DNA of 64,000 bases, from positions 5,237,501 to 5,301,500 of the forward strand of contig NZ_CP108143.1 of NCBI RefSeq assembly GCF_036206005.1. Reading direction: 5' to 3'. Origin of the DNA: Streptomyces sp. NBC_00178 (lineage in GTDB: Bacteria; Actinomycetota; Actinomycetes; Streptomycetales; Streptomycetaceae). Within the stretch, counting starts at the first letter, position 1. Each line of letters starts with the position of its first letter. A program made the position numbers and the translations under genes. The notes beneath the pieces were generated by a model that had not been told where the DNA came from, did not search any database, and was given only the letters and a program-made list of their open reading frames with translations. Shown here one piece after another: positions 11,537 through 19,428 of this stretch.

Positions 11537-12133
11537 TCACCGAGAGGCGGCTTTCCGGGCGGGCCGCTCCTCCCACGTCTCGGGCGACCACACGCCCGAA
11601 CGCTTGAGCGATGCCGGGCAGTGCAGGTATATCTCGTCGATGTCCACGACCAGGGCGAGGTCGGGGCGCCGGCCCTTGACCTTCATCTCGTCGAAGACCG
11701 GGGCGTCCGTGAGGATCCGGGCCCGGCCGTTGATCCGCAGCACCGTCATGGCGCCCGGTATCAGGTACAGCAGGCCCACGTGCGGGTTGGCCAGGATGTT
11801 GTGGAAGCTGTCCCCGCGCCGGTTGCCCGGCAGGTCGGGCATGACGATCGTCCGCGCGTCCAGGACCCGGGTGAAACCGGCCTCACCGCCGCGCGGGGAG
11901 GTGTCGCAGTTCCCGTCGGCGTCCGAGGTGGACACGGCGCAGAACGGCGAGCGGGCCAGCAGGTCGACATCGGCCTCGGTCAGCGCGTCATGGACCTTCT
12001 CGATCACGATGGGCCACGGTTCGCCCATGATCTCGCGCAACTGCTCGGCGGACTCCAGGGGTACGGCTCCGGCCAGTGGGTCCGTGGTGCCGGCGGGGGC
12101 GGCCGGGATGGTCTCGGTCGCGGCGTTCGACAA
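11537..12133 (-). CDS. Pyridoxamine 5'-phosphate oxidase-family FMN-binding protein
   Basis: A split-barrel flavin-binding protein of the PPOX class (the DR_2398-like branch). Visible parts are DVDLLARSPFCAVSTSDADG, RTIVMPDLPGNRRGDSFHNI and the later LRINGRARI strand. Such proteins bind FMN or F420 and reduce small substrates or act as oxidative-stress enzymes; the reaction here is unknown. I prefer the TTG at 12133 (198 residues), which has GGAG at ideal spacing and leaves the iron box upstream. An ATG at 12184 or 12211 in the same frame would place the gene start in or beyond the iron box and add a low-complexity Ala/Pro N-terminus. Iron regulation by a DmdR/IdeR repressor is likely from the box. 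Confidence 0.85.
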   Translation of the reverse strand: MSNAATETIPAAPAGTTDPLAGAVPLESAEQLREIMGEPWPIVIEKVHDALTEADVDLLARSPFCAVSTSDADGNCDTSPRGGEAGFTRVLDARTIVMPDLPGNRRGDSFHNILANPHVGLLYLIPGAMTVLRINGRARILTDAPVFDEMKVKGRRPDLALVVDIDEIYLHCPASLKRSGVWSPETWEERPARKAASR

Positions 12134-12181
12134 GGGATTCTCCGTACCTCGTGAGGGCGCGGCAGCGGGGCGCTGACCTGG

Positions 12182-12200
12182 CATTGTTAGGCTCACCTTA
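12182..12200 (-). promoter_or_regulatory. Iron box (DmdR1/IdeR-type operator)
   Basis: TTAGGCTCACCTTA at 12187-12200 matches 13 of the last 14 positions of the actinobacterial iron-box consensus TTAGGTTAGGCTCACCTAA. The left five bases match poorly. The site is 49 bp upstream of the preferred TTG start of the PPOX gene and 109 bp upstream of the divergent ppk2 gene, so it could control either. Confidence 0.65.
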
Positions 12201-12308
12201 CTTGTGCTCACCGGTGCGTCCGGTCCCGGGGGTGTGCCCGCCGCGGCCCGTGCGCCGCCCCGGCATCACCTGGTGGCGCACGGCGCGATCGGGTGACAGG
12301 CTTGACCG

Positions 12309-13259
12309 GTGGACCGTGACCGGGTGGAGAAGCAGCTGCTGGACGGCCTGACCGTCGACACGAGCAGGCCGGAACAGCCCGTCCTGCTCGACGACGCGGG
12401 CAGGCCGATAAGGACCTGGCGCGAGAACTACCCCTACGACCGCAGGATCCGGCGCAAGGAGTACGAGCGCACCAAGCGCATCCTGCAGATCGAGCTGCTG
12501 AAGCTCCAGCGGTGGACCAAGGACACCGGCGCCCGGGTCGTCGTGGTGTGCGAGGGGCGTGACGCGGCCGGCAAGGGCGGCACCATCCAGCGGTTCACCG
12601 AGCGCCTCAACCCGCGTGGCGCACGCATCGTGGCCCTGGACAAGCCCACGGACCGCGAGCGGGGGCAGTGGTACTTCCAGCGCTACGTGGCGCACCTGCC
12701 GGGCCCCGGCGAGCTCGTGTTCTTCGACCGCTCCTGGTACAACCGGGCCGGAGTCGAACGCGTCATGGGCTTCTGCACCCAGCCCGAGTACGAACTCTTC
12801 CTGGAGCAGTGCCCGGCGTTCGAGAAGATGCTCGTCGACGACGGGGTCATCGTCGTGAAGTTCTGGTTCTCCGTCTCCCGCGCGGAACAGCGCACCCGCT
12901 TCGCCATCCGGCAGGTCGACCCCGTGCGCCAGTGGAAGCTGTCACCCACGGACATCGACTCGCTCGACCGGTGGGACGACTACACGACGGCGAAGATCGA
13001 CATGTTCCGGGCGACCGACACCGTGCACGCACCGTGGACCGTCGTCAAGAGCAACGACAAGCGCCGGGCCCGCCTCGAAGCCATGCGCAGCCTCCTGGCC
13101 CGTGTCGACTACGCGGCGAAGGACTCCGACGTCGTCGGCAAGCCGGACCCCCTCGTCGTGGGCGCCGCCGCCACCCTCCTGGAACCGGGCGAGGAGGACA
13201 CCGCTCTCTCGCCCACACGGCTCGCGCCCCACGCCGACGGCCCGGGGCAGCACCCCTAG
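12309..13259 (+). CDS. ppk2: Polyphosphate kinase 2
   Basis: 316 residues of the PPK2 family, which moves phosphate between polyphosphate and nucleoside di- or monophosphates in the cytoplasm. The P-loop EGRDAAGKGG is at residues 82-91, the Walker B region FFDRSWYNRAGVERV has its Asp at 140, and the lid region (VKFWFSVSRAEQRTRF) follows, as in single-domain class I enzymes. A 40-residue tail after about 275 is Pro/Ala-rich. The start is the GTG at 12309. Between it and the divergent PPOX gene lies the iron box. Which nucleotide it uses cannot be told from sequence alone. Confidence 0.95.
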   Translation: MDRDRVEKQLLDGLTVDTSRPEQPVLLDDAGRPIRTWRENYPYDRRIRRKEYERTKRILQIELLKLQRWTKDTGARVVVVCEGRDAAGKGGTIQRFTERLNPRGARIVALDKPTDRERGQWYFQRYVAHLPGPGELVFFDRSWYNRAGVERVMGFCTQPEYELFLEQCPAFEKMLVDDGVIVVKFWFSVSRAEQRTRFAIRQVDPVRQWKLSPTDIDSLDRWDDYTTAKIDMFRATDTVHAPWTVVKSNDKRRARLEAMRSLLARVDYAAKDSDVVGKPDPLVVGAAATLLEPGEEDTALSPTRLAPHADGPGQHP

Positions 13260-13304
13260 GAGGGCCCGGCGGGCACGGCGTCGTGGAACGGCCCGGAGGT
13301 TCGT

Positions 13305-14030
13305 CTACCCGGCGGTGAGGCCGGCGAGGACGAGGTCGATGCCGGCGAGGAACTGCTCGTGGTCGTCGTGGTCACGCAGTCCGCTCGCGGCGGCCCGGGT
13401 GAACGGGTAGTCCTCGGGGTCGAGTTCCTCCCACGCCCTCGCCACGCTGTCGAGGAACTCGGGCCGGTCCACGCCGGGTCCGAGCGCGCGGCCGCTCGCG
13501 ATGTTCGCGGCGTTCTGGCCGGCGGCGCCGAGAATGTAGTGCACCAGCACCGAGGTCGCCGTGAACCAGCCGGCCTCGGGCACGCCCAGCGCGCGGACGT
13601 GCCGGCCGATGCTCTCGAAGATCCGCGGCGTCACCCGCCCCCAGGGGCTCCGGGCGAGCTGGGTGGCGAGCTGGGCGGCGAGCCACGGATGCTTCCCGAC
13701 CGCGTCGAACAGGCCGAGCCCGACGGCACGGATCCCGTCCTGCGGCGACTCCGCGGACGCGCGGGAGTCGGGGGAGTCGGCGGCCGTCTCGGAGGGGGCG
13801 AGGGCCAGGGCGGCGGCGAGGACCCCCTCCGTCGCGGCTCCCAGCAGCTCCTCCTTGTTCGCCACGTGCCAGTAGATCGCCCCTGGTCCGGTGGCGAGCC
13901 GTTCCGTCAGGGCTCGGAAGGTGAGCCCGCCCTCGCCGACCGTGTCGAGCAGCTCGACGGCGGCGTCGACGATCCGCTCCCGGGAGAGGGCCTCCGTGCG
14001 CCGTGACGACCGGCGGGTGCTCGTTGCCAT
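13305..14030 (-). CDS. TetR-family transcriptional regulator
   Basis: 241 residues. The N-terminal helix-turn-helix (SRERIVDAAVELLDTVGEGGLTFRALTERLATGPGAIYWHVANKEEL across residues 16-62; signature core GAIYWHV) is followed by an all-helical ligand domain of the TetR_C type. It is divergent from an FAD monooxygenase gene, with two inverted repeats in the shared 113-bp gap. By analogy with TetR-TetX-like pairs, it probably represses that gene until a small ligand binds. The ligand is unknown. The ATG at 14030 is the only good start. Confidence 0.93.
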   Translation of the reverse strand: MATSTRRSSRRTEALSRERIVDAAVELLDTVGEGGLTFRALTERLATGPGAIYWHVANKEELLGAATEGVLAAALALAPSETAADSPDSRASAESPQDGIRAVGLGLFDAVGKHPWLAAQLATQLARSPWGRVTPRIFESIGRHVRALGVPEAGWFTATSVLVHYILGAAGQNAANIASGRALGPGVDRPEFLDSVARAWEELDPEDYPFTRAAASGLRDHDDHEQFLAGIDLVLAGLTAG

Positions 14031-14048
14031 GACGCCATTTTGACATAT

Positions 14049-14086
14049 CTGGAGCGCCGTTCCAGCATGGATGGAACAACATTCCA
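14049..14086. promoter_or_regulatory. Candidate TetR operators in the divergent promoter region
   Basis: Two inverted repeats built on the same half site: CTGGAGCGCCGTTCCAG (14049-14065) and TGGAACAACATTCCA (14072-14086). Centres are 22 bp apart, about two helical turns, which suits two repressor dimers on one face. The sites lie between the regulator start (14030) and the monooxygenase start (14144). Confidence 0.65.
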
Positions 14087-14090
14087 GAGC

Positions 14091-14125
14091 GGGCGGTCCC
14101 GGCTCGGCCCGAGCCGGGACCGCCC
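14091..14125 (+). promoter_or_regulatory. Perfect 15-bp leader hairpin before the monooxygenase gene
   Basis: GGGCGGTCCCGGCTC (14091-14105) pairs exactly with GAGCCGGGACCGCCC (14111-14125) around a GGCCC loop. It ends 7 bp before the AAGGAG ribosome site and has no T tract. It could be an attenuator, an mRNA-stabilising 5' stem, or a further protein-binding palindrome. Confidence 0.6.
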
Positions 14126-14143
14126 CGTTGCGAAGGAGCGTCG

Positions 14144-15262
14144 ATGCACACCCCCGTCACGATCATCGGAGCCGGACTCGGCGGGCTCACCCTCGCCCGG
14201 GTCCTGCACGTCCATGGCGTCCCCGCGACGGTCTACGAGGCCGAGCCCTCGGCCCGGGCCCGCACGCAGGGCGGTCAGCTCGACATCCACGAGAACAACG
14301 GGCAGGCGGCGCTCGAAGCGGCCGGTCTCGCCGACGCCTTCCGCGCGATCGTCCACGAGGGTGGTGAGGCCCTTCGGGTACTCAGCCCGGACGGCGCCGT
14401 CCTGTTCGACGCGCCCGACGACGGTGCGGGCGGACGCCCGGAGGTGCTGCGCGGCGACCTGCGCCGCGTCCTGCTCGACTCCCTTCCGGACGGCACCGTC
14501 CGCTGGGGCCGCAAGGTCACCGGCGTCCGGTCCCTCGGCGACGGCCGCCACGAGGTGTCCTTCGCCGGCGAGCCGGCCGTGACCACCGGCCTGCTCGTCG
14601 GCGCGGACGGTGCGTGGTCGAAGGTCAGGCCGCTGCTGTCCGACGCCCGGCCCGCGTACGTCGGCACCTCGTACGTCGAGACCTACCTGTACGACGGCGA
14701 CACCCGGCACCCCGCCTCCGCGAAGGCAGTGGGCAGCGGCTCACTCTTCGCGCTCGCGCGGGGGAAGGGGATCCAGGCGCACCGCGAGAGTGGCGGCACC
14801 CTCCACACCTACGTCGCGCTCTCCAAACCCCAGGACTGGTTCGCGGGCATCGACTTCACCGACTCCGCCGCCGCCACGGCGCGCATCGCCGAGGAGTTCG
14901 ACGGCTGGGCGCCCGAGCTCACCGCGCTGATCACCGACGGGGAGACCGCGCCGGTGCTGCGTCCGCTCCACACCCTGCCGGACGACCACCGCTGGGACCG
15001 GGTGCCGGGGGTGACCCTGCTGGGCGACGCCGCCCACCTCATGATCCCGTCCGGTGAGGGCGCCAACCTGGCCATGTACGACGGCGCGGAACTGGGCCGG
15101 GCCATCGCGGCGCGCCCCGACGACATCGAGGCCGCGCTCACGGCCTACGAGGAGGCCATGTTCCGTCGCAGCTCCGAGGAGGCCGGCGAGGCCGTCCTCC
15201 TGCACGAGCGCATGTTCGGCGCCGACGCACCCCACGGCCTGATCGGCATGTTCACCGGGTGA
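14144..15262 (+). CDS. FAD-dependent monooxygenase (PHBH/TetX-like)
   Basis: 372 residues. The N-terminal Rossmann motif is IIGAGLGGLTLARVLHVHG (residues 5-23). The DG-type motif (LLVGADGAWSKVR) is near 150-160. The late GDAAHLMIPSGEGANLAM motif near 290 binds the FAD pyrophosphate. This layout is that of single-component aromatic or polyketide hydroxylases, including TetX-like drug-inactivating enzymes. It uses NAD(P)H and oxygen to hydroxylate an unknown substrate. The ATG at 14144 has AAGGAGCG at 7-bp spacing. It is regulated most likely by the divergent TetR protein and perhaps by the leader hairpin. Confidence 0.93.
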   Translation: MHTPVTIIGAGLGGLTLARVLHVHGVPATVYEAEPSARARTQGGQLDIHENNGQAALEAAGLADAFRAIVHEGGEALRVLSPDGAVLFDAPDDGAGGRPEVLRGDLRRVLLDSLPDGTVRWGRKVTGVRSLGDGRHEVSFAGEPAVTTGLLVGADGAWSKVRPLLSDARPAYVGTSYVETYLYDGDTRHPASAKAVGSGSLFALARGKGIQAHRESGGTLHTYVALSKPQDWFAGIDFTDSAAATARIAEEFDGWAPELTALITDGETAPVLRPLHTLPDDHRWDRVPGVTLLGDAAHLMIPSGEGANLAMYDGAELGRAIAARPDDIEAALTAYEEAMFRRSSEEAGEAVLLHERMFGADAPHGLIGMFTG

Positions 15263-15286
15263 GCGGGAGGGGTACGGGGGTGCCGG

Positions 15287-15550
15287 TTACGCCGGGAAGC
15301 GGCCGGCGATGCTCAGGAACGCGGCCCAGGCGGCCGGAGGCACGGTGAGCTCGGGGCCGTCGGAAACCTTGGAGTCGCGGATGTGCACGGCGGCGGGATG
15401 GGCGGAGACCTCGACGCAGGTGCCGCCCTGATCGCTGCTGTAGCTGGGCTTGTGCCAGTCGTAGGCGACTTCGAGGCAGGCGCCACCCTGGTCGCTGCTG
15501 TGGCTGGACTTGAACCACGAGAGATGTGTGCCGTGTGCCACGCGAGTCAT
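15287..15550 (-). CDS. DUF397 protein with two tandem modules
   Basis: An 87-residue acidic protein. DUF397 normally has one WxKSSxSxxxGxxCVEV core. Here it occurs twice, exactly 20 residues apart: WFKSSHSSDQGGACLEV from W12 and WHKPSYSSDQGGTCVEV from W32. The usual IRDSK segment and a C-terminal helix (WAAFLSIAGRF) follow. DUF397 proteins accompany XRE-DUF5753 regulators in Streptomyces (the whiJ and abaA-like loci) and are thought to modulate them. The start ATG overlaps the stop of the XRE gene (ATGA at 15547), so the two are translationally coupled. Confidence 0.92.
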   Translation of the reverse strand: MTRVAHGTHLSWFKSSHSSDQGGACLEVAYDWHKPSYSSDQGGTCVEVSAHPAAVHIRDSKVSDGPELTVPPAAWAAFLSIAGRFPA

Positions 15551-16368
15551 GACGCTCCAAGCAGGTCGTCCAGTAGGCGCGCACTGTTCTCGACGGAAAG
15601 CGCCTGCGAACGCAGCATCCCATATTTCTGGTGGAGGACACTTACGGTGTCCGGATCGTCATGGAGCACGCTGGTCAACTGCGCTTCCACGTAAGCCAGA
15701 TGATCGTGATCCGGTGTCTCCAGCAGGACCACCGGTCCGGCCAGACCGGCGTGTTTGGGGAGCTTCATGGGCATGATCTGCAGTCCCAGGAAGGGCAGTT
15801 CCATGCTCTCGCGCAGGCGTCGGATCTGGTTCTGCCGCATGGCGGGGGGTCCGATCTCGCTGCGCAGGACGCTCTCCTCCAGGATGAAGTGGAGCATGGG
15901 GCGCGGCCTGCGTTCGAGGAGTCGCTGCCGGTCGATCCGGGCGACGACCCACTCCTCGCGTTGCTCCTCTTCGAGTGGCGGATAGAGGCAGGAGAACAAG
16001 AAGCGCGCGTAGTCCTCCGTCTGGAGAAGCCCCGGAACGACCTGGTTCTCGTACCACAGCAGCGTCACCGCCTCCTGCTCGTACTCCACGAAGTCCTGCA
16101 CGAACGCCGGGAACCGCTCCTTCTGCGGCACCTTCGACACGGCGACCCGCAACACGCCCTTGGTGTCCAGCAGTTCGTCCAGCTGTGCCGCGAAGTCCGC
16201 CTGGAGCGCCCGTCGCCCCTGCTCGATCGAGGCGATCGTGTCCTCGCCGACACAGAACCGGTCGGCCAGCGACGTCTGCGTGTGCCCGGCCGCCCGGCGG
16301 AAGGCGGCGAGCTGCGCGCCGATGAGGTGCCAGGACGTGACCCGCTTGTTCTTCTTCGCCGAGTGCAT
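15547..16368 (-). CDS. XRE-family regulator with DUF5753 domain (WhiJ-like)
   Basis: 273 residues from the ATG at 16368, chosen because GGGGAGAGG lies just upstream; the frame extends 28 codons further without a ribosome site. An N-terminal helix-turn-helix (residues about 17-60: LAAFRRAAGHTQTSLADRF then EDTIASIEQGRR) is followed by the DUF5753 domain (about 90-265), which has the ALLWYE-like VTLLWYENQVVPGLLQTEDYA pattern (core VVPGLLQTEDYA). Proteins of this class repress or tune developmental and antibiotic genes together with DUF397 partners. Here the DUF397 gene is downstream, and an RsbW-like ATPase gene is divergent across a 112-bp gap. Confidence 0.93.
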   Translation of the reverse strand: MHSAKKNKRVTSWHLIGAQLAAFRRAAGHTQTSLADRFCVGEDTIASIEQGRRALQADFAAQLDELLDTKGVLRVAVSKVPQKERFPAFVQDFVEYEQEAVTLLWYENQVVPGLLQTEDYARFLFSCLYPPLEEEQREEWVVARIDRQRLLERRPRPMLHFILEESVLRSEIGPPAMRQNQIRRLRESMELPFLGLQIMPMKLPKHAGLAGPVVLLETPDHDHLAYVEAQLTSVLHDDPDTVSVLHQKYGMLRSQALSVENSARLLDDLLGAS

Positions 16369-16480
16369 GAAGTGCCTCTCCCCGTACGTGAACCCCGCCG
16401 GACCCGTCAGCGCCCGTACAGAAGCGGTGTACGACCTGACGCGGTGACCCACAGTAGTGACGTTCTGTGACAGTCGTCCC

Positions 16481-16927
16481 GTGAATCAATCAACGCAACC
16501 CGTCCCCTTCCGCGAGGCGTTCTACCGCCGTGAGCGCAGGTCCGTCCCCCTCGCGCGCCAGTTCGTCCGTGAAGCCCTGGCCGACTGGGCGTGCGGGGTG
16601 GATCCCGACGACGTGCTGCTCTGTGTGAGCGAACTCGCCACCAACGCGCTGGTCCACGGCGTCCCGCCAGGGAGGGGGTTCCGCGTGCAGCTGACCTGGA
16701 AGGACGCGCTCCGGATCGAGGTCCACGACAGCGGGGGCGGCGAGGTCCGCGAGGAGCCCGGCCCCGCCCCCTGCGCGGAGTACGGACGTGGCCTGCTGCT
16801 CGTCGGAGCGCTCGCCGACGCCTGGGGGGTGGGGGAGCGGAGTCCGGGCAAGACGGTCTGGTGCGAGTTTGCCGGATCGGCAAGCAAGTTTGTCGGATCG
16901 GGACGCCGGGCGCACCATCTCCCGTAA
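16481..16927 (+). CDS. RsbW-like ATP-binding protein (HATPase_c_2)
   Basis: 148 residues from the GTG at 16481; a GTG at 16457 in frame adds 8 residues, and neither has a clear ribosome site. The GHKL ATPase motifs are present: VSELATNALVHG (N box), IEVHDSGGG (G1 box) and GRGLLLVGALADAWG (G2 region). Stand-alone domains like this act as anti-sigma kinases or their relatives. It is divergent from the XRE-DUF5753/DUF397 pair, completing the trio seen at whiJ and abaA-like loci. The oxidoreductase gene begins 16 bp downstream, so they may share a transcript. Confidence 0.9.
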   Translation: MNQSTQPVPFREAFYRRERRSVPLARQFVREALADWACGVDPDDVLLCVSELATNALVHGVPPGRGFRVQLTWKDALRIEVHDSGGGEVREEPGPAPCAEYGRGLLLVGALADAWGVGERSPGKTVWCEFAGSASKFVGSGRRAHHLP

Positions 16928-16942
16928 CAGGAGGTGATTCGC

Positions 16943-17983
16943 ATGAGCGAGACGAAACAGCGGTACGACGTCGTGGTCGTCGGCGGCGGGGCCGCCGGGC
17001 TGAGCGGAGCCCTGGCCCTGGCCCGGGCGAGACGCTCCGTGCTCGTGATCGACTCGGGCAGCCCGCGCAACGCCCCCGCGTCCCACGTGCACAACTACCT
17101 GGGCCGGGAGGGCACCCCGCCCTCGGAGCTGCTGGCCATCGGCCGGACCGAGGCGGCGGAGTACGGCGCCGGGATCGTCCGGGGCGAGGTCGTCTCGGCC
17201 GAGAGGCTGCCGGGCGGCGGATTCCGTGTCGTGCGGGCGGACGGGGAAGCCGTCGAGGCCCGTCGTCTGCTGGTGACCACGGGGATCGTCGACGAGCTGC
17301 CGCCGGTGGAGGGCCTCGCCGAGCGCTGGGGCGACGAGGTGCTGCACTGCCCGTACTGCCACGGCTGGGAGGTGCGGGACCGGCCGGTCGGCGTGCTGGC
17401 GCTCAGCCCCATGGCCGTCCACCAGGCCCTGCTCTGGCGGCAGTGGACCGACGACGTGGTGCTGTTCCGCCACGAGCGGCCCGACTTCACCGACGAGGAG
17501 TACGAGCAGCTCGCCGCCCGGGGTGTTGCGGTGGTGGAGGGCGCGGTGGCCGGTCTTGAGGTGACCGACGGCCGGCTCACCGGTGTGCGGCTGGCCGGAG
17601 GCGCGGTGATCCCCCGGGAGGCGGTCGTCGTCCAGCCCCGGTTCACCGCGCGGTCGGCGGTCCTGGAGAGCCTCGGGCTGGTGCCCACCGACATGCTGAT
17701 GGGCGACCACGTCGTCGGCAGCTACATCGCGGCCGACCCCTCCGGAGCCACCGATGAGCCCGGGGTATGGGTGGCCGGTAACGTCGCCAACCTCATGGAA
17801 CAGGTCGTCGGCGCGGCCGCAGCCGGGCTCAAGGCCGCATCGATGATCAACATGGACCTCGTCACCGACGACACCGCCCGCGCGGTCGAGGCACGCCGCA
17901 CCCCCTTCTCGGCCGAGGCCGAGCGCCAGGTCACCGAGCGTGTGCTCGGGGACCGCCGTCACGGACTGCAGGAGACGCGATGA
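16943..17983 (+). CDS. Thioredoxin reductase-like flavin oxidoreductase with CPYC redox motif
   Basis: 346 residues from the ATG at 16943, which follows a near-perfect AGGAGGTGA. An earlier GTG (16934) lies inside that ribosome site. The FAD motif (VVVVGGGAAGLSGALALARA) is near residue 10. A CPYCHGWE redox motif (C136-C139) occupies the position of the thioredoxin reductase disulfide. The NAD(P) motif is degenerate, without a clear GxGxxG in the second Rossmann fold. The CPYCHG context with a weak NADPH site recalls dithiol oxidases such as HlmI and GliT, which close disulfides in natural products using oxygen. That assignment is inference. The stop overlaps the following methyltransferase gene (ATGA). 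Confidence 0.9.
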   Translation: MSETKQRYDVVVVGGGAAGLSGALALARARRSVLVIDSGSPRNAPASHVHNYLGREGTPPSELLAIGRTEAAEYGAGIVRGEVVSAERLPGGGFRVVRADGEAVEARRLLVTTGIVDELPPVEGLAERWGDEVLHCPYCHGWEVRDRPVGVLALSPMAVHQALLWRQWTDDVVLFRHERPDFTDEEYEQLAARGVAVVEGAVAGLEVTDGRLTGVRLAGGAVIPREAVVVQPRFTARSAVLESLGLVPTDMLMGDHVVGSYIAADPSGATDEPGVWVAGNVANLMEQVVGAAAAGLKAASMINMDLVTDDTARAVEARRTPFSAEAERQVTERVLGDRRHGLQETR

Positions 17984-18612
17984 CCACCGACAGCACCAGG
18001 ACCGACGCCGAGATGTGGGACGACCGGTACCGCGAGAGCGACCGGATCTGGAGCGGGAAGCCCAACACCGTCCTGGTCCGTGAGGTCGAGGACCTGAAGC
18101 CGGGACGCGCCCTCGACCTCGGCTGCGGCGAGGGGGCCGACGCGGTCTGGCTCGCGCGGGGCGGCTGGCAGGTCACCGCGACCGACATCTCACGCGTCGC
18201 GCTGGAGCGGGCGGCGGTGCACGCGGCCGACGCCGGTGTCACGGACCGGGTCGACTGGCAGTGGCACGACCTGGGGGCCACGTTCCCGGCGGGGGAGTAC
18301 GACCTGGTCTCCGCGCAGTTCCTGCACTCCATGGGGGACCTGCCGCGCGAACGGATCCTGCGGCAGGCCGCGGCGGCCGTCGCACCCGGTGGCGTGCTCC
18401 TGATCGTCGGGCACGCGGGCTTCCCCTCCTGGGACCACGGCCACGCGGACATGGAGCTGCCCACGACGGACGAGGTGCTCGCCTCCCTCGAACTCCCGGA
18501 CGGGGAGTGGGAGGTGCTGCTCAGCGGGGAGCACGAGCGGGTCCAGAACGACCCGGACGGCAACCCCACCACGCGCACGGACAACGCGCTGAAGGTCCGC
18601 CGCGCGGGGTGA
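17980..18612 (+). CDS. Class I SAM-dependent methyltransferase
   Basis: 210 residues. Motif I is ALDLGCGEGADAVWLA (residues 43-58), followed by VTATDISRVALERA and a DLVSAQFLHS motif-IV region. The N-terminal WDDRYRESDRIWSGKPN segment is common to TehB/thiopurine-methyltransferase-like enzymes. The acceptor is unknown. It is translationally coupled to the CPYC oxidoreductase by a 4-bp overlap. One reading is that both act on the same thiol compound, since dithiol oxidases and S-methyltransferases are paired in several pathways. A bidirectional terminator follows. Confidence 0.9.
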   Translation: MTTDSTRTDAEMWDDRYRESDRIWSGKPNTVLVREVEDLKPGRALDLGCGEGADAVWLARGGWQVTATDISRVALERAAVHAADAGVTDRVDWQWHDLGATFPAGEYDLVSAQFLHSMGDLPRERILRQAAAAVAPGGVLLIVGHAGFPSWDHGHADMELPTTDEVLASLELPDGEWEVLLSGEHERVQNDPDGNPTTRTDNALKVRRAG

Positions 18613-18660
18613 GTCCCCGCCGGCCGGGCGCGTGATCCGGCCGTCGTCGTCCCGTGCACG

Positions 18661-18711
18661 CCGAGCGCCCGCCGTCCTCCCCCGGAGGGGAGGGCCGGCG
18701 GGCGCGCTCGG
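18661..18711. terminator. Long bidirectional terminator
   Basis: Outer stem CCGAGCGCCCGCCG (18661-18674) pairs with CGGCGGGCGCGCTCGG (18696-18711) with a 2-nt bulge. A second stem, CCTCCCC/GGGGAGG, is nested inside. It lies between the convergent methyltransferase and YceI genes. Confidence 0.8.
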
Positions 18712-18721
18712 TTCGGACGGA

Positions 18722-19336
18722 TCAGGCCTGCGGGGCGGCCTTGATGGCGGAGATGTCGAAGTTCAGCTTCACCTTGTCGCTGACCATGACACCACCGGTC
18801 TCCAGGGCGGCGTTCCAGGTCAGGCCCCAGTCGGACCGCAGGATGTCGGCGCTGCCCTCGAAGCCGACGCGCTCGTTGCCGTAGACGTCGGTGGCGGACC
18901 CGTTGAACTCCAGGTCGATGGAGAGCGGACGGGTGACGTCCTTGATCGTCAGGTCGCCGGTGATCCGGTAGGAGTCGCCGCCGAGCTGCTCGGCGTGCGT
19001 GGAGCGGAAGCTCATGAGCGGGAACTTCTCGGCCTCGAAGAAGTCGCCGCTGACCAGGTGGCCGTCACGGTCGGCGATGCCGGTGTCGACGCTGGAGATC
19101 TGGACGTCGATGGAGGCGGAGGAGGCGGCCGGGTTCGCGCCGTCCAGGGTGAGGGTGCCCTCGTGCTCACCGAAGGAGCCCCGCACGTTCGTGACCATGG
19201 CGTGGCGCACGGTGAAGCCGATGCTGCTGTGGCTGGGGTCGATCGTGTAGGTGCCGGTCAGTGCGGCCAGCGCGGGGTCCACGGCGAGGGTGGCGGTGGT
19301 GGACGGGGCGGCGCTCTTGCGGTTGAACAGGGCCAT
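18722..19336 (-). CDS. YceI-family protein
   Basis: 204 residues from the ATG at 19336 (GGAGAAG upstream). The frame extends 38 codons more, but through the promoter. The YceI lipocalin-like barrel is clear: GTYTIDPSHSSIGFTVRHAM near residue 30, then FGEHEGTLTLDG and FRSTHAEQLGG. YceI proteins bind polyprenyl lipids such as isoprenoid quinones; their cellular role is poorly known. Unlike periplasmic YceI of E. coli, there is no signal peptide here; the N-terminal 25 residues are Ala/Thr-rich. It is preceded by a promoter with repeated TTGAAC elements. Confidence 0.93.
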   Translation of the reverse strand: MALFNRKSAAPSTTATLAVDPALAALTGTYTIDPSHSSIGFTVRHAMVTNVRGSFGEHEGTLTLDGANPAASSASIDVQISSVDTGIADRDGHLVSGDFFEAEKFPLMSFRSTHAEQLGGDSYRITGDLTIKDVTRPLSIDLEFNGSATDVYGNERVGFEGSADILRSDWGLTWNAALETGGVMVSDKVKLNFDISAIKAAPQA

Positions 19337-19428
19337 GGCTTCTCCTCGGGGCGGTTTCCGACGTGTTCGGTACGACAAACCGTCGACGGTTCGGTCGATC
19401 CGGTTTGGTTTAACCTTCAACGAGATTG

